Shown in pieces: positions 1 to 8,019 of a DNA stretch of 64,000 bases (positions within the stretch are counted from its first letter, which is position 1; every line of letters begins with the position of its first letter). Below the pieces are notes generated by a model. That model saw only the letters and a program-made list of their open reading frames with translations, had not been told where the DNA came from and searched no databases. The position numbers and the translations under genes were made by a program. The DNA comes from Chloracidobacterium sp. (GTDB lineage: Bacteria; Acidobacteriota; Blastocatellia; Chloracidobacteriales; Chloracidobacteriaceae). The stretch is taken from contig JANWUV010000001.1 of assembly GCA_025057975.1 (NCBI GenBank), positions 124,001 through 188,000 of the forward strand. Reading direction: 5' to 3'.

Positions 1-1
1 A

Positions 2-1123
2 TTGCCGGTGGCGCTTGAAAACGGCGGCGGCCGCATCTTGTTCAACGCCAACCGCGCCCAAATTGAGGCGCTGACGGCCGACGCGGGCGGTGGAAAGATC
101 GAAGTCACAGGCGGTGCGATCTTTGAACGGCTGACCGATGTTCGGTGGCGCTTTGGCCTTCGCGCCGAAAACATTCGTGTGAAATACCCCCGTGATATTC
201 GGTCGCTGGCGGATGGTGATCTGGTGTTGCAGGGGAATCGGTCGTTGCAGGTGTTGAGCGGTGTGGTGCGCATCAAGCGCGCCGAGTACACGACCAACAC
301 CGATCTGGCGACGTTGGTGCAAACGCAGTTCATTGGGTTGGGCGGCATCGGCGCTTCGCTGCAGACGCGCGGCAAGCGCCGGACCTTTACGACGCTTGAC
401 GTGCGTGTTGAAGCGCCGGATACGCTGTTCATTCGGAACAACATTGCGGATGTTGTCGGGTCGGCGTCGTTGCGTCTGAGCGGCTCGCTGGACGACCCCG
501 ACGTTTCCGGGCGCATTCTCATCACGCGCGGGCAATTGGAGTTTCGCAACGACCGCTTTGAAGTAACACGCGGGGTGGTGTCCATTCCCGAAGGGCCGAC
601 CGGCGGGACGTTTTACGACATTCAGGCTGAAGCGACCATCCAGGGTTACCGCATCATCGTCGGGCTGACTGGCACGGCCGACAACTTCAACCCGGTTTTG
701 CGCTCCGAACCCAACCTGCCGCAGTCGAGCATCCTGTCCTTGTTGGCGACCGGGCGGTTGCCGCCGCCGAACATTGCCAATACGCCGACCGCCGCCCAGC
801 AGGCGAATGTGAGCGCCGCGACGACGCTACTTTCCGAGCTTTTGACGGAGCGTATTGAAGAGCAGACCGGACGACTGTTCGGCATCAATCGGTTTCAGAT
901 TGATCCCTTACTTGTTGGGCGCGGCGGCGACCCGACGGCGCGGTTGACTGTCGGGCGGCGCATTACCAAAGACCTGAGTGTGACCTTTTCAACTAATCTG
1001 GCGACGGCCGAGGAGCAAATCATTCTGATTGAGTATCGCCTGCGCAACAACCTCTCGATTATCGGTTTGCGCGACCAACGCGGAAACTTCGGCTTCGACG
1101 TGCGGATCACAAAGCGGTTTTAG
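2..1123 (+). CDS. TamB-like translocation/assembly protein, C-terminal part (5' truncated by window edge)
   Basis: The frame is open to the left edge, so only the last 373 residues are visible. They are rich in alternating hydrophobic/polar beta-strand sequence with repeated Gly-Ser-Leu-Asp-Asp-Pro-type turns. They end in Phe-Asp-Val-Arg-Ile-Thr-Lys-Arg-Phe, as in the C-terminal TamB (DUF490) domain of the AsmA/TamB family. TamB-like proteins span the periplasm of diderm bacteria and act in outer-membrane assembly or lipid transfer between membranes. A TTG at position 2 could be read as a start, but I treat the gene as partial. It converges on hrpB. The family call rests on the overall pattern, since no catalytic motif exists to check. 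Confidence 0.75.
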   Translation: MPVALENGGGRILFNANRAQIEALTADAGGGKIEVTGGAIFERLTDVRWRFGLRAENIRVKYPRDIRSLADGDLVLQGNRSLQVLSGVVRIKRAEYTTNTDLATLVQTQFIGLGGIGASLQTRGKRRTFTTLDVRVEAPDTLFIRNNIADVVGSASLRLSGSLDDPDVSGRILITRGQLEFRNDRFEVTRGVVSIPEGPTGGTFYDIQAEATIQGYRIIVGLTGTADNFNPVLRSEPNLPQSSILSLLATGRLPPPNIANTPTAAQQANVSAATTLLSELLTERIEEQTGRLFGINRFQIDPLLVGRGGDPTARLTVGRRITKDLSVTFSTNLATAEEQIILIEYRLRNNLSIIGLRDQRGNFGFDVRITKRF

Positions 1124-1195
1124 GGCGTTCGACGGCAAACATGGTGACGCAGATGCTCCAGCGACAGCGCCTTTCAAGCCTGTGCGTGGCGAAAG

Positions 1196-1226
1196 AGCAC
1201 TTTCCTCGTCCAAGCAGGAGGGTGCT
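1196..1226. terminator. Weak imperfect hairpin between convergent tamB-like gene and hrpB
   Basis: In the 175-bp convergent gap, AGCAC (1196-1200) and CCTC (1204-1207) can pair with GAGG (1218-1221) and GTGCT (1222-1226). This gives a hairpin with a 3-nt bulge and a 10-nt loop. No T-tract follows. It may serve as a bidirectional stop signal, but the support is weak. I see no gene in the gap. Confidence 0.25.
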
Positions 1227-1298
1227 GTGCCGTCGCTCAGCCACTGGTTGTCGCTGACCTAGCGCCAACGTGTGCTAACACCACCGCACTTTCCGCGT

Positions 1299-3785
1299 TC
1301 AGACTTGTTCTGGGAAGGCGTGCTTTGGGTAGCGACGAGCAAGCTGCGGACGTAGCTCACGGTACGTCCGCTTCCAAAAACTTTCCAAGTCGGTCGTCAC
1401 CTGCACCGGCCGCTGGTTCGGCGCAAGCAGATGCAGCGTCAGGGGTACGCGCCCGTCAGCAATGCGCGGCGTGGTCTTCAAGCCGAAAAAGTCCTGAATC
1501 GGCGCAGCGATATAGGGCGGGCTGCCGTCAGGCGGATACATAATGCGGACGCGCCGTCGTCCCAGTTGCAATGTCTCTGGCGCAAGCCGCTCCAGCGCCG
1601 CACGCTGCGGCGGCGTCAGTGTCGCCAACAACGCCGCTGTCACATCACTGGTGCGCGCCGCTCGGCGCACCTCGTCAAGCGTCGCGCACCCAACGCAGAG
1701 TCGTTCAACAGCGGCCCACACGGCAGCGTCGTCGCAAGTCGGCAACTCGACCTCCGGCGCGTATTTGGCGGCGAACGCCAGCCGCGCACGGAGCTGTTCA
1801 ACGGCTTCCACATCGGCGTACGCGCGCCAACCGTCGGCGCGTAGCCGGGCGACCAGCACTCGCGCAGCGGCTTCCGAGTCCACCGTCGGCAGGGCGCGCT
1901 CCTCCATCACTACCCCGTCGTAGAGCAACCGCCGCAGCCGGACGACGCGACCATCCGCGCGGAGTTCATGCGTATCCGTTTCCTCAATGTCGTCCAGAAA
2001 CAGCTCCAGCAACCAATCCGGCTCGATGCGTACGGCAAGGCGGACGAGCGTCGTCCCATCGGGCTGTGTTTCGGCGTCTAGTGCGACAACTAGCCCTTCC
2101 GTCGCCACCACGCTCGTCGGCGCGAGTTCCGCGCGGCCGCCGCTTCCCAGCACAACCTCCCACGTCCCCTGCGTGCGCCTTCGCAGACGACCAACACGGT
2201 CGGGAAACGCCGCCAGCAGCGCCTTCCCCAAAGCGGCGTCGCGGTCGTCCTCGTCGGCCGCCCGAATGTCGCCGGTCAATCGCCGCGCAATCCCAAACAG
2301 TTGCTGCTCAACGCGCTGAATCCGCCCAACTGTTGTCGCGTCGGCGGCGGACTCAAATGTCTCCAGCAGCGCTAGCACGTCGGAATGGCCGTAGTCGCTC
2401 TGTTGCAACGGCGCGGCGCGGACTTCACGTTCATCAAGCAGGGCGGCGACCCGGCAGGCTTCGCGCAACACGCCTCGCCGCCGACCCTCCACGATGAGCC
2501 GCGCCATGCGCGGCGATGTCGGTAAATCGAGCATTGCGCGTCCCAGCGGTGTGACGCCTCTGGCGTCCACCGCGCCCAACCGCCGCAGCAGCGTCTCGGC
2601 AGCGGCCAGCGCCTCCGGTGCAGGCGGCTCAAACCACGGAAAGGCGCGGACGTCGGCGTAACCTGCCGCCCGCAGTTCGAGGACAGTCTCGGCTAGATCG
2701 GCGCGGTGAATTTCCGGCGTCTCAAACGCCGGTCGCAGGTTGAAATCCGCCTCGGTGTACAGCCGCAGGCACTCGCCCGGACAAGTCCGCCCGGCGCGGC
2801 CGGCGCGCTGAATCGCCGCCGACTGCGCAATGCGTCCGACGGCTGTTTGCGGCAAACCGGTCCACGGTGAGTACTCAACGCGCCGGACAAGGCCGGAATC
2901 AATCACCACGGTGATATTGTCAATCGTAATGGATGACTCTGCGACGTTCGTCGCAAAGACGACTTTGCGGCGGTCACCCGGACGAACAGCGGCGTCCTGT
3001 TCGTCTGCTGGCAGACTCGCATGCAGGGCGTGCAGCGCCAGATTGTAGCGGGCGGCCGCTGGCGCGCAGGCGCGCAGACAGGCGCGAATGTCGGCCGCGC
3101 CAGGTAAGAAGACGAGTATATCACCGTTGGGGCCGGCCGCAGCGTACTGCTCGACGGCGGCGGCGACGCGCGAAGCCAACGGCGCAGTGGTGTCCGAGGC
3201 GGCGTAGCGTACCCTCACCGGAAACGTCCTCCCCGGAACGGTCACAACCGGCGCGGCGTCCAGAAAGGCGGACAGCCGTTCGGCGTCGAGTGTCGCCGAC
3301 ATCACCACCAGTTTCAGGTCGGGCCGCGCCCGGCGTTGGAGGTCGCGGACGCGCGCCAAAGCGATGTCCGTCGTCAGACGACGTTCATGAAACTCGTCAA
3401 TAACGACGACGCCCACGCCCTGCAACGTCGGATCGCCCAGCAGACGGCGCGTGAGAACGCCGTCAGTCACGAAACGCAGGCGCGTTGCGGCGCTTGTCCG
3501 GTCATCGAAGCGGACGGTGTAGCCGACCACTCCGCCAAGCCTCTCACCCATTTCCCGCGCCACGTAGCGCGCCGCCATACGAGCCGCCAGCCGACGTGGG
3601 ACGACCACAACAACCTCGCCTCCGGCTACGCCCGAAGCCAACAACGTCAGAGGGACACGGGTGGTTTTCCCTGCGCCGGGAGCCGCCTGAATGATCAAAC
3701 GTCCCGCTGTCCGCAGTGTCTCCGTAATGGTCGTTAGGTGTTCGTCAATCGGCAGCGGCGTCCGCCGCCCAACATTTATTTCCAC
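1299..3785 (-). CDS. hrpB: ATP-dependent helicase HrpB
   Basis: 828 residues, a normal HrpB length. Visible superfamily 2 DEAH/RHA motifs are: Walker A Ala-Pro-Gly-Ala-Gly-Lys-Thr near residues 35-41, the Walker B variant Asp-Glu-Phe-His at 130-133, Ser-Ala-Thr at 163-165, and motif VI Gln-Arg-Ala-Gly-Arg-Ala-Gly-Arg at 326-333. The HrpB-specific C-terminal domain follows. The DEFH box rather than DEAH is typical of HrpB. The protein is predicted to be a cytoplasmic RNA helicase; the physiological substrate in the family is poorly defined. The start is GTG at 3785 with GGGA a few bases upstream. It is divergent from the S46 peptidase gene with a gap of about 90 bp. Confidence 0.95.
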   Translation of the reverse strand: MEINVGRRTPLPIDEHLTTITETLRTAGRLIIQAAPGAGKTTRVPLTLLASGVAGGEVVVVVPRRLAARMAARYVAREMGERLGGVVGYTVRFDDRTSAATRLRFVTDGVLTRRLLGDPTLQGVGVVVIDEFHERRLTTDIALARVRDLQRRARPDLKLVVMSATLDAERLSAFLDAAPVVTVPGRTFPVRVRYAASDTTAPLASRVAAAVEQYAAAGPNGDILVFLPGAADIRACLRACAPAAARYNLALHALHASLPADEQDAAVRPGDRRKVVFATNVAESSITIDNITVVIDSGLVRRVEYSPWTGLPQTAVGRIAQSAAIQRAGRAGRTCPGECLRLYTEADFNLRPAFETPEIHRADLAETVLELRAAGYADVRAFPWFEPPAPEALAAAETLLRRLGAVDARGVTPLGRAMLDLPTSPRMARLIVEGRRRGVLREACRVAALLDEREVRAAPLQQSDYGHSDVLALLETFESAADATTVGRIQRVEQQLFGIARRLTGDIRAADEDDRDAALGKALLAAFPDRVGRLRRRTQGTWEVVLGSGGRAELAPTSVVATEGLVVALDAETQPDGTTLVRLAVRIEPDWLLELFLDDIEETDTHELRADGRVVRLRRLLYDGVVMEERALPTVDSEAAARVLVARLRADGWRAYADVEAVEQLRARLAFAAKYAPEVELPTCDDAAVWAAVERLCVGCATLDEVRRAARTSDVTAALLATLTPPQRAALERLAPETLQLGRRRVRIMYPPDGSPPYIAAPIQDFFGLKTTPRIADGRVPLTLHLLAPNQRPVQVTTDLESFWKRTYRELRPQLARRYPKHAFPEQV

Positions 3786-3877
3786 AACGTCCCTGCTTTT
3801 AGTCGGCGTCGTTTCCGGCTATCGTCTGCAGGATGCGATGACACCCAATCCCATGCAACGGAGAACATTTATCGTCC

Positions 3878-6082
3878 ATGTATAGGAAACTACTCGCCGG
3901 AAGTCTCGCCTTAGCGCTGTCCTCCGGCTGGCTTTTGACGCCTACGCGGGCGGAGGAAGGCATGTGGCTGCCGGACGCCATCAGCGCTCTGCCGCTCGCC
4001 AAGATGCGCGCCAAAGGGTTTGCACTTAAGCCCGAAGACATTTACAACCCGAACGGGCCAAGCCTTAAGGACGCAATTGTGATCATTGACGGCGGGACAG
4101 GGGAATTCGTCTCGCCGGAAGGTTTGTTGCTCACCAACCACCACGTCGCCTTCGACGGCATCGCCAGCCTGAGTACGCCGGAAAAGGACTACGTCGCCAA
4201 CGGCTTCGTCGCCAAAAGCCGCGCCGAGGAACTGCCGACGCCCGGCTACACGGTGCAGGTGCTTGATGTGATGAAGGATGTCACCAAGGAGATGCTCGAC
4301 GGCGTGACGCCGGACATGTCGGCGACCGACCGCGAAAAACGCCTGAGCGAAAACCGCAAAAAGCTGGTGGACGCCAACACCGCGCCGAATCGTCAGGCGC
4401 AGGTCGTCGAGATGAACAGCGGCTTGCAGTACTACCTGTACGTCTATGACGTGTTTCCCGACGTGCGGATGGTTTATGCACCGCCGAAAAACATCGGCTA
4501 CTACGGCGGCGACCCGGACAACTTCGAGTGGCCTCGTCACTGTGGCGATTTCACCTTCTTTCGCGTTTACGCCGACAAGAACAACCGCCCGGCGGCGTAC
4601 GCCAAAGACAACGTGCCGTATCGTCCGAAGAAATACCTGACGATTTCGCTGGCCGGCTACAAGGAAGGCGATTTCACGATGGTGATGGGCTATCCGGGCC
4701 GGACCAACCGCTACCGCGAAGCCGCGTCGGTTGAAACCAGTGAACGCATCCAGATTCCGCTGCTGATTGATTTCTTCACCGGCCAGATTGCGGCGCTCGA
4801 AGAAGCCGCCAAAGCCGACCGGAAGACAGCGCTGGCGCTCGCGTCGCAGATTTTCAGCCTTAGCAACTCGCTCAAAGCCTATCAGGGCGCGCAGCGGACG
4901 CTGCGTCGTGTCCAGTTTCTTGAACGACGGCGCAAGGAAGAAGCCGCGCTGGCGCAGTTCATCGCTGGTTCGCCGGCAAACCAGGCCAAGTACGGTGATG
5001 TCATTCCAAAACTCACCAAGCTCAATGAGGAGTACCGCCCGTTTGTCCCCACGGATTTTCTGTTGCCCCGCTTGCCGGGCTTCGCGAGTCAAGTCGCCGG
5101 CGCTGCGAATCTGGCTGTGACGCGCGCCCTCGAAGCCGAAAAACCGGCGGCGGAACGCAATCCACAAGTTGAGGCGCAGGTCAAGCGCGTCAAAGACACC
5201 CTGTCGAACCTTTTCCGCGACCGGAATCCGACGCTTGAACGGCGACGACTTGTCGCCATGTTTGAGCTGGCCGACAAGCAGCCCGCCGGCGCGCGCGTGG
5301 CGTTTCTAGACAGGCTGTTTGAAGGCAAAACAGGCGAGGCGCGCGCGGCGGCGCAGGAGGAACTCGCCCGCCGGATTGTGGAATCGCCCTACTATGACAC
5401 GCCGGGCCGCTTACAGCTGTTATTTGAGCTGTCGGCGTCCCAACTAAGGGCGCTTGATGATCCTGGCGTCAACTTCCTGCTAGCGCTGGCCCCGGAAGCG
5501 GAGGCGGCGCGCAAGCGGGTGGAGCGTTTCAACGCCGAGGTGAGCGCGCTTCGGGCGCGCTACATCGAGGCGCGGGCGGCTAGTCGCGGTACTCAACTCA
5601 TCTATCCGGACGCCAACCGGACGCTACGCTTCACCTACGGCGAGGTCAAAGGCTATACGCCCAAGGACGGCGCAATCTACCGCTACTACACGACGCTCTT
5701 TGGGGTTGTTGAAAAGGATCGCGGGGTGGAACCATTTGACGCGCCGCAGGCGGTGATTGACTTGCACCGGCGCAAGGATCACGGCCGCTATTTCGAGCCG
5801 CGTTTCGGCGACGTACCTGTGAATTTCCTCTCAACCAATGACATCATTGGTGGGAACTCCGGCAGTCCGATTCTCAATGGACGCGGGGAAATGATCGGCG
5901 TCGTCTTCGACGGGAACTTCGAGGGTCTTGGCAATGACTTCCTGTATGACGGCGACGCGCAGCGCACCATCAGCGTGGACATTCGCTACGTGCTGTTTCT
6001 GACCGAGAAGATGGCCGGCGCGGATTATCTGTTCAAGGAAATGACCTTCGCCCCGGCGAGCGGTGCCGCGCCGCGTAGGTAA
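3878..6082 (+). CDS. Secreted S46-family dipeptidyl-peptidase (DPP7-like)
   Basis: 734 residues with a signal peptide (Lys4, a hydrophobic stretch at about 6-20, then Thr-Arg-Ala). The S46 catalytic His lies in Leu-Thr-Asn-His-His-Val (His88/89), and the Ser is in Gly-Gly-Asn-Ser-Gly-Ser-Pro (Ser661). S46 enzymes remove dipeptides from peptide N-termini in the periplasm. In DPP11 an Arg 18 residues after the catalytic Ser gives Asp/Glu specificity. Here that position is Gly (Phe-Asp-Gly, residue 679), so hydrophobic P1 preference (DPP7-like) is inferred. The gene is followed 28 bp later by an exported S55-type protein, perhaps co-transcribed. Dipeptide scavenging would suit a photoheterotroph, but that is inference. 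Confidence 0.92.
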   Translation: MYRKLLAGSLALALSSGWLLTPTRAEEGMWLPDAISALPLAKMRAKGFALKPEDIYNPNGPSLKDAIVIIDGGTGEFVSPEGLLLTNHHVAFDGIASLSTPEKDYVANGFVAKSRAEELPTPGYTVQVLDVMKDVTKEMLDGVTPDMSATDREKRLSENRKKLVDANTAPNRQAQVVEMNSGLQYYLYVYDVFPDVRMVYAPPKNIGYYGGDPDNFEWPRHCGDFTFFRVYADKNNRPAAYAKDNVPYRPKKYLTISLAGYKEGDFTMVMGYPGRTNRYREAASVETSERIQIPLLIDFFTGQIAALEEAAKADRKTALALASQIFSLSNSLKAYQGAQRTLRRVQFLERRRKEEAALAQFIAGSPANQAKYGDVIPKLTKLNEEYRPFVPTDFLLPRLPGFASQVAGAANLAVTRALEAEKPAAERNPQVEAQVKRVKDTLSNLFRDRNPTLERRRLVAMFELADKQPAGARVAFLDRLFEGKTGEARAAAQEELARRIVESPYYDTPGRLQLLFELSASQLRALDDPGVNFLLALAPEAEAARKRVERFNAEVSALRARYIEARAASRGTQLIYPDANRTLRFTYGEVKGYTPKDGAIYRYYTTLFGVVEKDRGVEPFDAPQAVIDLHRRKDHGRYFEPRFGDVPVNFLSTNDIIGGNSGSPILNGRGEMIGVVFDGNFEGLGNDFLYDGDAQRTISVDIRYVLFLTEKMAGADYLFKEMTFAPASGAAPRR

Positions 6083-6110
6083 ATACAGCACGGAAGTACA
6101 GGAGGCTGGC

Positions 6111-7976
6111 ATGAGGAAGCGCATCGTACAGCGTGGCTTATGTTCGTTGGCTCTGCTCATCCTGACCGGCGGACTAGGGCTGGGGCGCGAGCCGGAGCCC
6201 CGGGCGGCAACGCGCGAGGCGGCGCGGTCGGCGTTGCGCATCACGGCTGACGACCCACGATTTTTCCCCTTGTCGGCGATTAAGCCGGGACTGGTCGGCG
6301 TCGGGCGGACGGTTTTTCAAGGCGACCGGGTTGAAGAGTTCGGCGTCGAAGTGCTTGGCGTTTTGCCTGGTGTGCCGAATCCCAAGCAGTCCTTTGTCGT
6401 CGCGCGTCTGACCGGGGCCAACGTCGAGCGGACGCTGGTGTTCGCTGGCATGAGCGGCAGCCCGGTTTTCATTGACGGTAAGCTGGTTGGCGCGGTGTCG
6501 GCAGCCTTTGCCTTCGCCAAAGAACCCATTGCGCTCATCATGCCAATTGCCCACATGATTGAAGTCTTCGCCGAAAGCGACCAGCCGCTCGCGGCGCGGC
6601 GCAGCGGTCGGTTTGCGCCGGTACTTGTTGACCCGGCGGCTGTGGCGACGATTCCAGCGCTGCGCGATGCGGCGCGCGCCGGCGCGGTCTTTACGCCGAT
6701 TGCGACGCCGCTGGCTGCAGCCGGCTTTCCGGTGGACGTGTTGACGCCGTTCGCGCCGACCTTTGAGGAGTTGGGCTTTCGCATTGTCAGCGGCGGCGGC
6801 GCACCGGCGCAGCCTGCCGCGCTGGGCGTCATTACGCCTGACACCTTGTCGCCCGGACGAACAGTGTCGGTGGATTTGATGCGCGGTGACTTCGGTCTCA
6901 GCGCGTCAGGGACGGTGACGTGGCGCGACGGCGACGACATTTTGGCCTTCGGGCATTCGTTTTTCAGTCCTGGAGGCATTGGCGGCGTCATGTTTCCAAT
7001 GTCGGAAGGTGAGGTCGTCACGGTCATCCCAAATATTGGCAACTCATTCAAGTTGACTGTTCCTAAAGCGCCGGTCGGCGCAATGACGCAGGATCGTTCG
7101 GCGGCGATTCGCGGACGGCTGGGGGTGACGGCGCCGATGATTCCGGTGACGGTTGAGGTCAAGAGCGCGTTGGGCGCGGCACGGCGCTATCACTTTGAAA
7201 TGGTTGAGGACGCTTTTCTGTCGCCGATTCTGGTCAACATCGGCGTGGCGGCAAGCCTGACGGCGACCGAACGCAGCATTGGCGAGACAACGCTGCGCAC
7301 GGAAGGCCGGATCGAACTTGAGGGAGCGCCGCCGGTACGATTTGCGCGCGCAATTGTCTCCAATTTTAGTCCGGCGACATGGGTTGGTTTCAGTGTCGCA
7401 CAGCCACTGGCGACGCTGCTCAACAGCGGTTTGGCCAACGGCAAAGTACGCGCCATCCATGTCACAGTGACGGCGCGCGACGCGCGGCTCAACGGCGTTC
7501 TAGAGGGTCTGTGGGCCGACCGGCTGCGTGTCCGGCGGGGTGAAAACCTCAACTTGACGTTGCTGGCGCGTGACGCTTCAGGGCGCGATCTTGTCGAGCG
7601 GGTGACGGTGACGATTCCCACCGACGCGCAGCCAGGGCCGGCGACGCTGCTGGTTGGCGACGGGCGGGTGATGGACACGATCGATCCCGTCGTGGTCGGT
7701 GCAGCGCATACCCTTGGGCAGTTGAGCGCCGCGCTAAACCGGATGCACCGCCCAGATCGGCTTTACGTTCGGCTCTACCGCAGTGAGGCTGGGGCGGTCA
7801 TTGGCGACGAGGCTATGCCGGCGTTGCCCCCGTCGTACTTGGCGACGGTCGGCAGCGCGCGGGTGAAAACCGACGGGCGGCCGCTGTCAACGCTAACGCT
7901 GTTCAAGCAGGAACTTCCGCCCGGTGAGTTTGACGTAACCGGTCGCCAACAACTCGACATTGAAATTCTCCCGTGA
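6111..7976 (+). CDS. Exported SpoIVB-type (S55) serine peptidase domain protein
   Basis: 621 residues from the ATG at 6111, chosen because AGGAGG lies just upstream and a signal peptide (Arg-Lys-Arg followed by a hydrophobic run) starts there. Residues about 45-330 match the SpoIVB S55 domain: the nucleophile motif Gly-Met-Ser-Gly-Ser-Pro (Ser115) and the later Phe-Gly-His-Ser-Phe motif are both present. The C-terminal half is beta-rich and unassigned. In Bacillus, SpoIVB signals to an intramembrane protease. Acidobacteria do not make such endospores, so the substrate here is unknown. The reading frame overlaps the upstream end of the mutS frame, but the likely mutS start lies beyond the stop. 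Confidence 0.82.
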   Translation: MRKRIVQRGLCSLALLILTGGLGLGREPEPRAATREAARSALRITADDPRFFPLSAIKPGLVGVGRTVFQGDRVEEFGVEVLGVLPGVPNPKQSFVVARLTGANVERTLVFAGMSGSPVFIDGKLVGAVSAAFAFAKEPIALIMPIAHMIEVFAESDQPLAARRSGRFAPVLVDPAAVATIPALRDAARAGAVFTPIATPLAAAGFPVDVLTPFAPTFEELGFRIVSGGGAPAQPAALGVITPDTLSPGRTVSVDLMRGDFGLSASGTVTWRDGDDILAFGHSFFSPGGIGGVMFPMSEGEVVTVIPNIGNSFKLTVPKAPVGAMTQDRSAAIRGRLGVTAPMIPVTVEVKSALGAARRYHFEMVEDAFLSPILVNIGVAASLTATERSIGETTLRTEGRIELEGAPPVRFARAIVSNFSPATWVGFSVAQPLATLLNSGLANGKVRAIHVTVTARDARLNGVLEGLWADRLRVRRGENLNLTLLARDASGRDLVERVTVTIPTDAQPGPATLLVGDGRVMDTIDPVVVGAAHTLGQLSAALNRMHRPDRLYVRLYRSEAGAVIGDEAMPALPPSYLATVGSARVKTDGRPLSTLTLFKQELPPGEFDVTGRQQLDIEILP

Positions 7977-8019
7977 CCAAGCTTACTTGGCGACTGATCG
8001 GCAAGGAGGCAGCGAGTCG

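Noticed and set aside
1571-2497. 308-codon forward frame inside hrpB
   Set aside because: Arg/Pro/Ala-rich shadow of the hrpB codons with no ribosome site or domain.
3911-5167. Long open frame on the reverse strand inside the S46 peptidase gene
   Set aside because: It is antisense to a gene with clear catalytic motifs and signal peptide; its own translation shows no motif. Long antisense frames are common in GC-rich coding DNA.
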